In this document: positions 22,326 through 32,362 of the stretch, piece by piece | How positions within the stretch are numbered: position 1 is the first letter of the stretch | Layout: each line of letters begins with the position of its first letter | Assembly (NCBI RefSeq): GCF_026130545.1 | Contig: NZ_JAMOIM010000001.1 | Coordinates: 434,001 to 498,000, forward strand | Reading direction: 5' to 3' | DNA from: Lichenifustis flavocetrariae | GTDB lineage: Bacteria > Pseudomonadota > Alphaproteobacteria > Rhizobiales > Beijerinckiaceae | Length of the DNA: 64,000 nucleotides | Translations under genes and position numbers: made by a program | Notes under the pieces: generated by a model | Told to the model about the DNA's origin: nothing | What the model saw: the letters and a program-made list of their open reading frames with translations, nothing else | Databases searched by the model: none

Positions 22326-23603
22326 ATGAAACTGTCGTATCAGATGTATGAGATGGCGCATCTGGCGCTTCTCCCGGCCCGTATGATGTCGGATGCGACA
22401 CGCGTTTGGTTCAAGAATCCGCTGAACCCAGCTGCCTATACGCCCTTCGGGCGCAACATGGCCGCCTCTGCCGAATTGTTCGAACGGATGACGCGGCGCT
22501 ATGGAAAGCCGGTTTTCGGATTCGAGACCACGGTCGTCGATGGTGTGGAAGTGACCGTCCACGAGGAATTCGTCTGGGAACGTCCTTTCTGCAAGTTGCT
22601 GCATTTCCGCCGGGACGGTCTTGAGGGTCGGCCGCCACAACCCAAGCTGTTGATCGTCGCCCCAATGTCGGGCCATTACGCCACCCTGCTGCGCGGGACA
22701 ACCGAGGCGTTCCTGCCCCATTTCGATGTCTACATCACGGATTGGGCCGACGCCCGGATGGTGCCCAAAGCCGTCGAGGTGTTCGATCTCGACGATTACA
22801 TCGACTACGTCATGGCGATGTGCAGGCTGCTCGGCCGCCAGGAGCCGACGACTCCGGTTCATACACTCGCGGTTTGTCAGCCCGCCGTACCGGTGCTGGC
22901 CGCGGTCGCGCGAATGGAAGCCGAGAACGATCCCCTGTCACCGGCCTCCATGACACTGATGGGCGGTCCGATCGACACGCGCCGGTCGCCGACGGCTGTC
23001 AACAAGCTGGCGGAGGACCGTGGCACCGACTGGTTCCGACAGAACTGCCTGCGTACGGTCCCGTTCCCCTATCCTGGCATGGGGCGCTCGGTCTATCCGG
23101 GATTTCTTCAGCTTTCGGGCTTCATGGCCATGAACCTCGACCGGCACGTCAACGCTCATTTCGACATGTTCAAGCACCTCGTCCAAGGCGACGGCGATTC
23201 GGCCGACAAGCACCGCGAGTTCTATGACGAGTATATGGCCGTGATGGATCTCACGGCGGAGTTCTACATGCAGACGATCGAGACCGTCTTCGTGCGCCAA
23301 GCGCTGCCGAAAGGGGAGATGACCCATCGGGGCAAGCCGGTCGATCCGACGGAGATCCGCCATGTCGGCCTGTTGACCATCGAAGGCGAGAAGGACGACA
23401 TCTCGGGCCTCGGCCAGACGGAAGCCGCGCAGGACCTCTGCATCAACATCCCGGCCCACATGAAAAAGCACCATGTGCAAATGGGCGTCGGCCATTATGG
23501 CGTGTTCAACGGCTCGCGCTTTCGTGCCCATATCGTGCCGATGATCGTCGATTTCGCGCGAATGCTGGATGCGCGTCGGGTGCCAGAGCGGCTTGCGGGA
23601 TAG
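22326..23603 (+). CDS. phaZ: Intracellular polyhydroxybutyrate depolymerase
   Basis: A 425-residue alpha/beta-hydrolase started at the ATG at 22326 (MKLSYQMYEMAHLALLPARM). The nucleophile is a cysteine, Cys184 in HTLAVCQPAVPV, as in the intracellular PhaZ1 family, rather than the serine of extracellular enzymes. Other family stretches are LIVAPMSGHYATLLRGT, DVYITDWADAR, GGPIDTR and, near the C-terminus, GVGHYGVFNGSRFR with the likely catalytic histidine. It would mobilise stored PHB granules in the cytoplasm. No phaC or phaR genes are adjacent. Confidence 0.95.
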   Translation: MKLSYQMYEMAHLALLPARMMSDATRVWFKNPLNPAAYTPFGRNMAASAELFERMTRRYGKPVFGFETTVVDGVEVTVHEEFVWERPFCKLLHFRRDGLEGRPPQPKLLIVAPMSGHYATLLRGTTEAFLPHFDVYITDWADARMVPKAVEVFDLDDYIDYVMAMCRLLGRQEPTTPVHTLAVCQPAVPVLAAVARMEAENDPLSPASMTLMGGPIDTRRSPTAVNKLAEDRGTDWFRQNCLRTVPFPYPGMGRSVYPGFLQLSGFMAMNLDRHVNAHFDMFKHLVQGDGDSADKHREFYDEYMAVMDLTAEFYMQTIETVFVRQALPKGEMTHRGKPVDPTEIRHVGLLTIEGEKDDISGLGQTEAAQDLCINIPAHMKKHHVQMGVGHYGVFNGSRFRAHIVPMIVDFARMLDARRVPERLAG

Positions 23604-23732
23604 GCTTTGGCGCGTTTCGCGGCGCCTGCGCCGGAGCTTGACGTCGGGGCGGCCAAAGCGGAAGCCTTGCCTTATGCAAGGATCGATTCCGGACCATCGT
23701 CCTAAGTTCAGGCCGCCTTTCGTTTCTCAGGG

Positions 23733-24518
23733 ATGCCCCAACGCATGAGTGCCCGGTCGCCGACACGGCCGAAGCTGAATCCGGAGCCGCAGTTCTTCGA
23801 CATTGAACACCGGGGCGTCCGTCATCGCGTCGTCGTGAAGCGCGTGGCCAACGCCCGGCGTTTCATCCTTCGAGTGCGGGTCTCCCGTGGTGACGTTGTG
23901 CTGACGATGCCGCCGCACGGATCGAACAAGGCCGCGCAGGCTTTCGCGCTCCGGCATGCCGAATGGGTGGCGGACCGTGTCGGTCACCTCCGCCGGCCTC
24001 TGCCTTTCGAGCCCGAAGTAGAGATTCCATTGCGCGGCGCGATGCTGCGGCTGGTGGCTCGGCCGGGTCTCCGACGCCGTGCGTGGGTGGAGGCGGAAGC
24101 TGCCGGATCGTCTGTGCTGTGCGTGAGTGGCCCGGCCGGTAGCTTTGCTCAAACGGTCCAAGGATTTCTGCGCGACGAGGCGCGGCGGGATCTGGCGGAA
24201 GCCGTCAGGCGCCATGCCGCTCAGGTCGGCCGGCACGTGACCGGCCTTACGTTGCGCGATACGAAATCACGCTGGGGCTCCTGCACGGCGCGGGGCAGCC
24301 TCAACTTCTCGTGGCGGCTGATCTTCGCCCCTCCGCTCGTGCTCGACTACCTCGCGGCCCACGAAGTTGCGCATCTGGTGCACATGAACCATTCCGATGC
24401 GTTCTGGGCCTTGACCCATCAACTCGCCCCCCGGAGCGACGAGGCCGAGCAATGGTTGAAGCGTCACGGCGCGTCGCTGCATCTGTACGGGGCGCCGGGC
24501 GACGGGAACACAGGTTGA
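23733..24518 (+). CDS. YgjP-like (DUF45/WLM) zinc metallopeptidase domain protein
   Basis: A 261-residue protein containing HEVAHLVHMNHSDAFW, an HExxH metal motif with a following His typical of the SprT/YgjP group. It is preceded by the conserved DTKSRWGSCTARGSLNFSWRL. The N-terminus is basic and has no signal peptide. The function of the family is poorly defined; proteolytic activity is presumed from the motif. An alternative start exists at 23745. It converges on trmB with only 3 bases between the stops. Confidence 0.88.
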   Translation: MPQRMSARSPTRPKLNPEPQFFDIEHRGVRHRVVVKRVANARRFILRVRVSRGDVVLTMPPHGSNKAAQAFALRHAEWVADRVGHLRRPLPFEPEVEIPLRGAMLRLVARPGLRRRAWVEAEAAGSSVLCVSGPAGSFAQTVQGFLRDEARRDLAEAVRRHAAQVGRHVTGLTLRDTKSRWGSCTARGSLNFSWRLIFAPPLVLDYLAAHEVAHLVHMNHSDAFWALTHQLAPRSDEAEQWLKRHGASLHLYGAPGDGNTG

Positions 24519-24521
24519 GGA

Positions 24522-25238
24522 TCAATCCGCCGATTGGCCATTCCTGACAATGCTCAGGTAAACGGGCGGACGTCCCTCGCGCAGAGCCTTGGCCTCATAG
24601 CGGGTCGACGGCCAGTCGGGCCAGGGTTGGCGCCAATCGTCCGCGGTCGTCGGCTCCCACGCGAAATGGGGCGAGCGGCGCACGCGAGCCAGGGTCCAGC
24701 CGGCATAATCGTCGATATCGGTCGCAAAGCGCAGCATCGTTCCCTGCGCCATAACGCGCGCCAGCCGATGGAGGATGTCGTCCGACACGAACCGGCGCTT
24801 GCGCTGCCGCCGTTTCGGCCAGGGATCGGGATAGAAAAGATCGACCCCGGCAAGGCTCCCGGTCGGCAGCCGGTCGATCAAAAGGCCGGCATCCCCGTTC
24901 CAGATACCGACGTTGGTCAGCGCCTTTGCGTCGGCCAATTCCAGAAACTTCGCGACGCCATTGCGGAATGGTTCGCAGCCGATGAAGCCTGCTGTTGGTC
25001 GGTGTCCGGCGTGATGCGCGAGATGCTCGCCGCCGCCGAAGCCTATTTCCAGCCGCAGTTCGGCCGCAGAGGGAAAGAGGGCGTCTCGCGTGAGATCATC
25101 GTTCGGCCCGATCGCGAGCCGGGGCAACAGTTCCCGCATCAGCACCGATTGCGTGCTGTGCAGCTTGCGACCGGTGCGGCGCCCAAAGACGCCGCCCTCG
25201 CCCGGACGCGGACGGTCCGCGCCCGCTTCCTCGGTCAT
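24522..25238 (-). CDS. trmB: tRNA (guanine-N7-)-methyltransferase
   Basis: A 238-residue SAM-dependent enzyme that makes m7G46 in tRNA. The ATG at 25238 (MTEEAG) lies 8 bases after the metK stop, so the two are co-transcribed. Motifs are LEIGFGGGEHLAHHA (SAM binding), FIGCEPFRNGVAKFL, DLFYPDPWPKRRQRKRRF and the C-terminal STRYEAKALREGRPPVYL. Length is normal for TrmB. Placing it after metK puts it beside the synthesis of its methyl donor. Confidence 0.95.
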   Translation of the reverse strand: MTEEAGADRPRPGEGGVFGRRTGRKLHSTQSVLMRELLPRLAIGPNDDLTRDALFPSAAELRLEIGFGGGEHLAHHAGHRPTAGFIGCEPFRNGVAKFLELADAKALTNVGIWNGDAGLLIDRLPTGSLAGVDLFYPDPWPKRRQRKRRFVSDDILHRLARVMAQGTMLRFATDIDDYAGWTLARVRRSPHFAWEPTTADDWRQPWPDWPSTRYEAKALREGRPPVYLSIVRNGQSAD

Positions 25239-25246
25239 TGTTCCGC

Positions 25247-26437
25247 TCAGGCCAAATGCGAACGCAGCTGGTCGGCCAAGTCCGTGGATTCCCAGGAGAA
25301 CCCGCCGTCGCTGTCCGGCTTCCGCCCGAAATGCCCGTAGGCGGTGGTGCGGGCATAGATGGGCTTGTTGAGCTTGAGGTGCTCGCGGATGCCCCGCGGC
25401 GACAAGTCCATGGCCTCCATCAACACCGCTTCCAGCTTGCCCGCATCGACGCGACCAGTGCCATGCAGATCGGCATAGATTGACAGTGGTTTGGCGACGC
25501 CGATCGCGTAGGACAATTGGAGGGTGCAGCGGTCCGCAAGACCCGCCTCGACGACATTCTTGGCGAGATAGCGGGCCGCATAGGCGGCCGAACGGTCGAC
25601 CTTGGTGGGGTCCTTGCCCGAAAACGCGCCGCCCCCGTGCGGGGCCGCCCCGCCGTAGGTGTCGACGATGATCTTGCGCCCTGTCAGGCCACAGTCGCCA
25701 TCGGGTCCGCCGATGAAGAACTTGCCGGTGGGATTGATATGCCAAGCGGTCTGATTCGAGATCCATCCTTCGGGCAGCGCCTTGCGGGCATAGGGTTCGA
25801 TGAGCGCCCGCATGTCTTCGGAGGTCAGGCTCTCATCGACATGCTGGTGCGACACGACGATCTGAGTCGCAGCCACCGGCTTTCCGTTCTCGTACCGGAC
25901 CGTGACCTGGCTCTTGGCATCTGGTCCGAGGGCCTTCTCGGCGCCCGAGCGGCGGGCTTCAGACAGAAGCTGCAGGATGCGATGGGAATAATGGATTGGC
26001 GCGGGCATCAGGTCCGGCGTTTCCTTGCAGGCGTAGCCGAACATGATGCCCTGGTCGCCGGCGCCTTCATCCTTGTTGCCGGCGGAATCGACGCCCTGCG
26101 CGATGTCGGCCGATTGCGCGTGCAGCAGAACTTCGACCTGGGCGTTCTGCCAGTGGAAGCCGTCCTGCTCATAGCCGATGTCCTTGATGGCCTGGCGGGC
26201 CGTCTCGACGATCGTTGACGTTGCCAGCTCTGGACCCCGCACTTCACCGGCGATCACGACACGGTTGGTTGTGGCCAGCGTCTCGCACGCGACCCGGATC
26301 TGATAGGGATCGAGACCCGCTTTGGCGCCTTCGCGAAAAAACAAGTCCACGATTTCGTCGGAGATGCGATCACAGACCTTGTCGGGGTGACCCTCGGAGA
26401 CCGATTCGCTGGTGAAGAGGTAGCTGGGGCGCGCCAA
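25247..26437 (-). CDS. metK: S-adenosylmethionine synthase
   Basis: About 396 residues, making SAM from methionine and ATP. The conserved body starts [22 protein letters not shown]. No ATG precedes it at the expected distance, so a TTG start is inferred, at 26437 or 6 bases upstream at 26443. Family motifs include [54 protein letters not shown] and the C-terminal ERxxF-free alphaproteobacterial end. An ATG at 26455 is out of frame. The upstream leader contains a terminator-like hairpin and an inverted repeat, so expression may be attenuated or regulated. Confidence 0.93.
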   Translation of the reverse strand: MARPSYLFTSESVSEGHPDKVCDRISDEIVDLFFREGAKAGLDPYQIRVACETLATTNRVVIAGEVRGPELATSTIVETARQAIKDIGYEQDGFHWQNAQVEVLLHAQSADIAQGVDSAGNKDEGAGDQGIMFGYACKETPDLMPAPIHYSHRILQLLSEARRSGAEKALGPDAKSQVTVRYENGKPVAATQIVVSHQHVDESLTSEDMRALIEPYARKALPEGWISNQTAWHINPTGKFFIGGPDGDCGLTGRKIIVDTYGGAAPHGGGAFSGKDPTKVDRSAAYAARYLAKNVVEAGLADRCTLQLSYAIGVAKPLSIYADLHGTGRVDAGKLEAVLMEAMDLSPRGIREHLKLNKPIYARTTAYGHFGRKPDSDGGFSWESTDLADQLRSHLA

Positions 26438-26507
26438 ATCCAATGCTCCATTTCCTGATACGGCGCCGCTCCGCGACTCCGGGCACGAGCCGACGCTCGC
26501 AGAATCG

Positions 26508-26536
26508 AAAAAACTTGCCTGCGTTGAAGGCAGGCC
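26508..26536 (-). terminator. Rho-independent terminator or attenuator between lnt and metK
   Basis: On the minus strand a 6-base GCCTGC/GCAGGC stem (26535-26530 pairing with 26522-26517) with a 7-base loop is followed after 3 bases by six T residues (26513-26508). It lies downstream of lnt and about 70 bases upstream of the metK start, so it could end the lnt transcript or act as an attenuator in the metK leader. Confidence 0.6.
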
Positions 26537-26558
26537 GTCAAGCGGAAAACCGGAAATT

Positions 26559-26576
26559 CGTTCGATAAAACGAACG
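26559..26576. promoter_or_regulatory. Inverted repeat upstream of metK, possible operator
   Basis: A perfect 6-base inverted repeat, CGTTCG and CGAACG, separated by six A/T-rich bases. It sits in the lnt-metK spacer, upstream of the terminator-like hairpin. The size and AT-rich spacer suit a dimeric helix-turn-helix regulator, but no regulator gene is encoded nearby. Function is inferred. Confidence 0.4.
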
Positions 26577-26608
26577 CTATGGTGCATTAGCCATAAAGAG
26601 CCGGGACG

Positions 26609-28246
26609 TCAGGCACGCCGCGCGAGTGCAAAGCACAGTGCTGCGATCACTGCCGCCGTATAGAGCAGAGGCTGAATCATCGGCCAGTGGCGGGCGAAGA
26701 GCGTCGGCGCGATGCGTTTCGGCAAAGCACCGTCGAGCACGCCTCTGGCACCGAGCGGCAGACTTGCACGGATGCGGCCATAAGGGTCGATGATCGCCGA
26801 GATTCCTGTGTTGGCGGCGCGAATCAGCGGAAGCCCTTCCTCTATGGCCCTTAGGCGTGCCATTGCGAAATGCTGGTAGGGGCCGGAAGTCTGCCCGAAC
26901 CAACCGTCATTGGTGACATTGAGGATCACGCCGGCGCGTGATGCGCTCGGCCCCTCCGGGAGGACGGCCCCAGAAAAAATCGCCTCATAGCAGATGACCG
27001 GCGCGGCCGGTGGCAGGCCGGGCACATCGAGAAGGCGACGTCGCACTCCGGAATCGAAGCCCCCCGGAATATGCACAAAGTTCTTGAGCCCGATCGCGCG
27101 CAGCAGGCCGTCGAGCGGCAGATATTCGCCGAACGGGACAAGATGGACCTTGTCGTAACTGTCAAGAATGGTGCCGTCCGCTCCCAGCACCTCGACGGCA
27201 TTGAAATAATGCACGCGTCCTGGATGACCGGGACCGGCATTCGGCTCAGTTTCCATGCGGGCCGCGCCCGTGACCAGCAGCGTGCCCTGCGGCAGAGCGG
27301 CCGCAATGGTGCCGAGTGCATCGGGCTCGCGGGACAGGATGAACGGGAACGGCGACTCGGGCCAGATCAGATGCGTGACGTCCTTCAAGCCGTTGGAGTC
27401 GGACGACGATCCGCCAGTCGACAATGCGAGATAGTCCGCCAAGATCTTGTCTTTGTTGACATAGGTGAAGTTCTCGTCGAGCGGCGTGTCAGGCTGCATG
27501 AGGCGCAGATGCACACCAGCCACGTCTCCCACCGGGCCAGCTGCCAAGCGGTGCAGCCCAAAGCCGCCCAAAGCCAACATCACGAAAGCCGCGAGCGCCG
27601 TTGGCGCCAGACGCCTCGTCACGCCTGAAACCGGATCGGCCAGGGTGGCGGGCGCGGCGAATACGGCGATCGCGATCAGAGTGAGCCCCTCGAGCCCGGC
27701 CCCACTCGCAGCTTGGGCGAGCGTGAGATCGCCGCCGAGTGACATACCGTAGGCATTCCAGGGAAAGCCTGTGAAGACCCAGCCGCGCAGCCACTCGCTC
27801 AGGCCGAGTCCTGCGGCAAGCGCAATGATGCGGCCGGCATTGGCCGACCAGAGCGTGCGGGCCAATGCGAAACCGAGCGCCGGAAAAGCCGCCAGGAGGG
27901 CCGGCAAGGCTACGACACCGAGAGGAAGCGCCCAGACATAGCCAGGTTCAACCAGAAAGGCCGCGCCGAGCCACCAGAAGCCTGCAACGAAATAGCCGAA
28001 CCCCCACCACCAGCCTATCCCGGCTGCCGCCAGGCTCGAGCGCCAGCGGACGATCCTCCCGAGGCGTTTTCCCTCGGCGCGCGCCGATCCGTCGATCAAC
28101 CAGACCGCGACGGTCATCGGCACCAACATCATTGGCACGGCGTTGACGGGTGCAAGCGCAAGTGCGCCGGCGGCTCCTGCCAGGAAGGCGACCAGCCAAC
28201 GCCGCCACCCTTCCGACAAGACGATCCAATGCGCGATTTTGGCCAT
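26609..28246 (-). CDS. lnt: Apolipoprotein N-acyltransferase
   Basis: A 545-residue inner-membrane enzyme that adds the third acyl chain to lipoproteins. Several N-terminal transmembrane helices (about residues 18-210) are followed by a periplasmic nitrilase-like domain. The catalytic triad regions are visible: Glu in LIWPESPFPF, Lys in YDKVHLVPFGEYLP and Cys in PVICYEAIFSG. NVTNDGWFGQTSGPYQHFAMARLRA is split across the conserved region before the final helix. It sits between corC and metK, the usual alphaproteobacterial order. Confidence 0.96.
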   Translation of the reverse strand: MAKIAHWIVLSEGWRRWLVAFLAGAAGALALAPVNAVPMMLVPMTVAVWLIDGSARAEGKRLGRIVRWRSSLAAAGIGWWWGFGYFVAGFWWLGAAFLVEPGYVWALPLGVVALPALLAAFPALGFALARTLWSANAGRIIALAAGLGLSEWLRGWVFTGFPWNAYGMSLGGDLTLAQAASGAGLEGLTLIAIAVFAAPATLADPVSGVTRRLAPTALAAFVMLALGGFGLHRLAAGPVGDVAGVHLRLMQPDTPLDENFTYVNKDKILADYLALSTGGSSSDSNGLKDVTHLIWPESPFPFILSREPDALGTIAAALPQGTLLVTGAARMETEPNAGPGHPGRVHYFNAVEVLGADGTILDSYDKVHLVPFGEYLPLDGLLRAIGLKNFVHIPGGFDSGVRRRLLDVPGLPPAAPVICYEAIFSGAVLPEGPSASRAGVILNVTNDGWFGQTSGPYQHFAMARLRAIEEGLPLIRAANTGISAIIDPYGRIRASLPLGARGVLDGALPKRIAPTLFARHWPMIQPLLYTAAVIAALCFALARRA

Positions 28247-28364
28247 TCACTCGTCCCGGTCGATTCGTTTCAGCGACGAATCGTCGGACGCCGAACCCTC
28301 ATCGGCCGAACCACATGCACGAACACGATGGTGACGGGAACCCTGCGACGACGGGACGTGACGC

Positions 28365-29327
28365 TCAGGACCCGGTCTCGAGATTCTGCACGGCGGCTGT
28401 CGCGGCTTCCGACGAGTTCGCCGCCACTTTCGGACGGATGCGGACCTGCTTGACCCGACGCGAGTCGGCATCGAGAATTTCGAACGCCAGCGGACCTTCA
28501 CCCGACACGACATCGCCCACGGCGGGAACGCGACCGGCCAGCGATGTGATCAGGCCGCCGAGCGTATCGACATCCTCGGCCTCCTCGTCGGTCGCGACCG
28601 CACTTCCGACCACTTTCACGACATCCTCGATGTCGGCCCTTGCATCCGCCAGATAGGTGCCGTCGGGTTCCGAGGTGACGATCGGGCGCTCGTCCTCATC
28701 GTGTTCGTCCTCGATGTCCCCAACGATGACTTCGACGATGTCCTCGATGGTCACGAGACCGTCGGTCCCACCGAATTCGTCGATCACCAAGGCCATATGG
28801 GTGCGCGTCGTCTGCATGCGGACAAGCAGGTCGAGGGCCGGCATGGAGGGCGGAACGAACAGGACAGGGCGCATCACCCCGGCATCCTCGATGCTCCGGC
28901 TCATGTCGACCTGCACGGTCACGCTGTCGCCCGTCTCCGGCTCGGCGATCACATCCACGAAGTCGCGGATGTGGATCATGCCTTTGGGATCGTCGAGCGT
29001 GTTGCCATGCACCGGAAGCCGCGAATGCGAGGCTTCGCGAAACACCGTCAGCACCGTCTTGAGGTTCGCCTTGCAGTCGACCGCGATCATGTCGGCGCGC
29101 GGCACCATGATGTCCTCGACCCTGATTTCGTGCAGGTTCAGCACGTTGCGGAGCATCGTGCGCTCCTGCGGAGAAAACACGGCGTCCGGATCGGGCTCGT
29201 CCAGGGCGTCTTCGATGTCGTCTCGGACGTTGGCGGCGCTCAGGCCGAACAACGAGCGCATGCGCTCGAGCAAGGTCGGAGGCTCGCTCCGTTTCTCAGC
29301 ACGGGCATCGGCATCACGACTGCTCAT
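28365..29327 (-). CDS. CBS-domain hemolysin/CorC family protein
   Basis: A 320-residue soluble protein with no transmembrane segment. It has an N-terminal acidic/basic region, two CBS domains (about residues 70-205, containing VEDIMVPRADMIAVD, SRLPVH and IDEFGGTDGLVTIEDIVE), and a C-terminal CorC/HlyC transporter-associated domain (YLADARADIEDV onward). The family is linked to Mg/Co efflux or envelope stress, but the molecular activity is uncertain. Its ATG overlaps the ybeY stop (ATGA). Confidence 0.9.
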   Translation of the reverse strand: MSSRDADARAEKRSEPPTLLERMRSLFGLSAANVRDDIEDALDEPDPDAVFSPQERTMLRNVLNLHEIRVEDIMVPRADMIAVDCKANLKTVLTVFREASHSRLPVHGNTLDDPKGMIHIRDFVDVIAEPETGDSVTVQVDMSRSIEDAGVMRPVLFVPPSMPALDLLVRMQTTRTHMALVIDEFGGTDGLVTIEDIVEVIVGDIEDEHDEDERPIVTSEPDGTYLADARADIEDVVKVVGSAVATDEEAEDVDTLGGLITSLAGRVPAVGDVVSGEGPLAFEILDADSRRVKQVRIRPKVAANSSEAATAAVQNLETGS

Positions 29328-29824
29328 GATGTCGACGCCTCGGCTGGGTCGGTGTCGGCATAGGGGTCGGCGATCTTGAGTACGGCGAGGATGCGGGTCT
29401 CCAATGCCTCCATGGCGACAGCCTCGTGCTCCACCTCATGGTCGAAACCAACGAGATGCAGGAAGCCATGCACGACGAGATGGGTGAGATGATCGCTAAG
29501 CGTCTTGCCGTCATGCTCCGCTTCGCGGCGCACGGTTTCGAACGCAATGGCGAGATCGCCCAGCAACGGCTTTTCTTTCAACGGCAAGGGCGACGAAGCC
29601 GGAAACGACAAGACGTTGGTGGCCTTGTCGAGACCGCGCCATTGCCGGTTCAATGTCCGGACCGTTGCATCATCACAGAGCAGGACGGAAATCTCGGCCT
29701 CTTTCGCGAGGTCGAGCCCAGCCGTTCGTTGCGCCTGGTCGACGGCGCGCTGGAGGAGGCCGTCGAGGTCGCCGAGGGCCTCCCAACCGGAATCTTCCAC
29801 GGCAAGATCAATGTGAAGGCTCAT
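29324..29824 (-). CDS. ybeY: Endoribonuclease YbeY (16S rRNA maturation)
   Basis: A 166-residue zinc-dependent RNase involved in 16S rRNA 3'-end processing and ribosome quality control. The zinc motif HGFLHLVGFDH (H-x3-H-x5-H) is intact, preceded by LTHLVV, and the central conserved LNRQWRGLDKATNVLSFP is present. The start codon overlaps the phoH-like stop and the stop overlaps the corC-like start (both ATGA), so three genes are translationally chained. Confidence 0.96.
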   Translation of the reverse strand: MSLHIDLAVEDSGWEALGDLDGLLQRAVDQAQRTAGLDLAKEAEISVLLCDDATVRTLNRQWRGLDKATNVLSFPASSPLPLKEKPLLGDLAIAFETVRREAEHDGKTLSDHLTHLVVHGFLHLVGFDHEVEHEAVAMEALETRILAVLKIADPYADTDPAEASTS

Positions 29825-30915
29825 CGGCCCTGGCCTGCCTCCACCTGGGCACGTGTCGCCGCCTCATAGGCCGCAACGATGCGGCGCACGAGATCGTGTC
29901 GCACGACATCGCCTTCGCGGAATGTGACGTGAGCAATACCCTCGAGGCCGGACAAGAGGCGAACGGCTTCGCTCAGGCCCGACTTTTGACCCGGCGGGAG
30001 ATCGGTCTGGGTCGGGTCGCCGGTAATGATCATCCGCGACCCCTCTCCGAGACGGGTCAGGAACATCTTCATCTGCATGGCGGTGGCATTTTGCGCTTCG
30101 TCGAGCAGCACGACGGCATTGGTCAGAGTGCGCCCGCGCATGAAGGCCAGGGGGGCAATTTCGATCATGCCCGTGAGCATGCCGCGCTCGACCATGCGGG
30201 CATCCATGAAATCGTAAAGCGCATCGTAGACAGGGCGAAGATAGGGGTCGACCTTGTCCTTCATGTCACCGGGCAGGAACCCGAGCCGTTCGCCCGCCTC
30301 GACGGCGGGGCGCGACAGGATGAGCCGCTCGACGAGGCCGCGTTCGAGCAGCGCCACGGCATGGCCCACCGCCAGCCAAGTCTTGCCGGTGCCGGCCGGG
30401 CCTTCGGCAAAGACAAGCTCGTGGTTCTTGAGCGCCCGCATGTAGATGTCCTGCGCGGCCGTCCGGGCCTTCACGGAACCACGCTTGCGGGTGCGGATTT
30501 CGTCGAAGGCGCTCCGCTCCGGCTCACTCTGCTTGGGGAACAGGGATCCCTGCAGCACGCCTTCTTCGATCGCGCCGTCGACGTCGCCCAAAGTGAGACT
30601 CGCGCCTCCCTTGACGCGAGCGTAAAGCGCTTCAAGGACACGCCTGGCCTGCTCGCAGGCATCGGGCGGCCCCTTGATGACCACATGATTGCCATTGGCG
30701 GTTGCCCGAACACCGAGACGGCGTTCGATCTTCGCGAGATTCTGATCGAATTGGCCGAGCACCAACGAGGTCAGCCTGTTGTCGTCGAAGGTGAGGCTCA
30801 CGTCGGAGAGCGGATCGCCACCATCGCGAATCGGACCGCCGGGAAGCAGCGCTGGCGGTTGCATGTCCCTGATGCTGCGGCGGCCCGACGACGGAACGCG
30901 ATCAGGTGGTCTCAT
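29821..30915 (-). CDS. PhoH family ATPase (YbeZ)
   Basis: A 364-residue cytosolic ATPase started at the ATG at 30915, overlapping the miaB 3' end by 14 bases. It has an N-terminal KH-like region ([17 protein letters not shown]) and the P-loop core with Walker [30 protein letters not shown], Walker [12 protein letters not shown] and [13 protein letters not shown]. In E. coli the homologue partners YbeY in RNA metabolism. An upstream in-frame start would run 81 bases further into miaB and is less likely. Confidence 0.93.
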   Translation of the reverse strand: MRPPDRVPSSGRRSIRDMQPPALLPGGPIRDGGDPLSDVSLTFDDNRLTSLVLGQFDQNLAKIERRLGVRATANGNHVVIKGPPDACEQARRVLEALYARVKGGASLTLGDVDGAIEEGVLQGSLFPKQSEPERSAFDEIRTRKRGSVKARTAAQDIYMRALKNHELVFAEGPAGTGKTWLAVGHAVALLERGLVERLILSRPAVEAGERLGFLPGDMKDKVDPYLRPVYDALYDFMDARMVERGMLTGMIEIAPLAFMRGRTLTNAVVLLDEAQNATAMQMKMFLTRLGEGSRMIITGDPTQTDLPPGQKSGLSEAVRLLSGLEGIAHVTFREGDVVRHDLVRRIVAAYEAATRAQVEAGQGR

Positions 30916-32362
30916 ATAGGCTCTCTCTTTCGAGCGTGGCCGACGGCGGGCGCGGCAGCACCCGTCCAAATAGGGAATTGGCCTCGACGGATTCAATGGC
31001 CACGTCGTGAACCGTGCCGATCAACGTCGCCGGTCCCTCAACATGGACCGGTTGCAAATAGGGGCTCTTTCCGACCAGCTGGCCGGGATGGCGACCTAGT
31101 TTCTCGAACAGCACCGGCATCGTGCGACCGACCGCTGACGCGTTGAAGCCGTGACGCTGCGACTCGACGAGGGTCTGGAGCCGGGCGAGACGGTCGCGCT
31201 TCACAGAGTCCGGGACCTGATCGGGCAGGGTGGCACCCGGTGTTCCGGCGCGGGGCGAATAGATGAAGAAGAAGGTCGACGCGAAGGTGATTTCCGCGAT
31301 CAGGTCGAGCGTTGCCTGGAAGTCGGCCTCTGTTTCTCCGGGAAATCCGACGATGAAGTCGGACGAGAGCGCAATGTCGGGGCATGCTGCCCGGACGCGT
31401 GCAACGAGAGCCCGATAGTCGGCCGCGCGATGCTTGCGGTTCATGGCGGCCAGCACGCGGTCCGACCCCGATTGCACCGGCAAGTGAAGGAACGGCATCA
31501 GGCTCGGCACATCCCGGTGTGCCGCGATCAGGTCGTCGGCCATGTCGTTCGGATGACTTGTCGTGTACCGGACCCGGACCAGGTCCGGGAGGGCATCGAG
31601 CTGACGCACGAGGCGCGCGAGCGACCATGCTGCGCCGGCACCATCGACCCCGTGATAAGCGTTGACGTTCTGACCGAGCAGCGTCACCTCGCGAACACCG
31701 GACGCGACGAGCGTTTCGACCTCGGCCAGCACCTTCTCGGGCGGGCGTGACACTTCGGCGCCGCGTGTATAGGGCACGACGCAGAAGGTGCAGAACTTGT
31801 CGCACCCCTCCTGGATCGTGACGAAAGCCGAAAGGCCGCGAGAGCGGATCTTGGCGGGCGAAGGGGCGGCGATATGGTCGAGCTTGTCCTCGACCGGAAA
31901 ATCCGTATCGACCGCGTGGCGGCCGTGCGCCTGCCGCAGCAATTCCGGCAGGCGATGGTAGCTCTGTGGGCCGACTACGACGTCCACGGCCTTTTGCCGC
32001 CGCACGATTTCAGCCCCTTCGGCCTGAGCGACGCAACCCGCGACCGCCAGGGTCAGCGGCCGGGCGCTCGCCGCCCTTTCGTCTTTCATCTCGCGTAGGC
32101 GACCGAGCTCGGAAAAAACCTTCTCGGTTGCCCGTTCTCGAATGTGGCAGGTGTTGAGGATCACCAGGTCGGCGCTTTCGACATCGCTCACCTCGCGATA
32201 TCCTTCAGGCGCAAGAGCATCCGCCATTCGGCCCGCGTCATAGACGTTCATCTGGCAGCCGAAGGATTTGATGTACACCGTGCGGGTACCAGTCGCCTCC
32301 GGGCCAGCCTCAGCCGCGGGTTCCTGCCGTCCTCGCACCGCTTCCGCGACCTGTGTAGTCAT
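30902..32362 (-). CDS. miaB: tRNA-2-methylthio-N6-dimethylallyladenosine synthase
   Basis: A 486-residue radical-SAM methylthiotransferase that adds the 2-methylthio group to i6A37 in tRNA. The N-terminal MTTase domain has the three cysteines for one iron-sulfur cluster ([22 protein letters not shown]). The radical SAM motif is CDKFCTFC. The C-terminal TRAM region includes [24 protein letters not shown]. It is the first gene of the minus-strand cluster. The N-terminal ~25 residues are a non-conserved Ala/Glu-rich extension. Confidence 0.96.
   Translation of the reverse strand: MTTQVAEAVRGRQEPAAEAGPEATGTRTVYIKSFGCQMNVYDAGRMADALAPEGYREVSDVESADLVILNTCHIRERATEKVFSELGRLREMKDERAASARPLTLAVAGCVAQAEGAEIVRRQKAVDVVVGPQSYHRLPELLRQAHGRHAVDTDFPVEDKLDHIAAPSPAKIRSRGLSAFVTIQEGCDKFCTFCVVPYTRGAEVSRPPEKVLAEVETLVASGVREVTLLGQNVNAYHGVDGAGAAWSLARLVRQLDALPDLVRVRYTTSHPNDMADDLIAAHRDVPSLMPFLHLPVQSGSDRVLAAMNRKHRAADYRALVARVRAACPDIALSSDFIVGFPGETEADFQATLDLIAEITFASTFFFIYSPRAGTPGATLPDQVPDSVKRDRLARLQTLVESQRHGFNASAVGRTMPVLFEKLGRHPGQLVGKSPYLQPVHVEGPATLIGTVHDVAIESVEANSLFGRVLPRPPSATLERESLYETT

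Noticed and set aside
26438-26608. SAM riboswitch upstream of metK
   Set aside because: No pattern matching SAM-II or SAM/SAH classes could be recognised by eye; only a simple hairpin and an inverted repeat are present.
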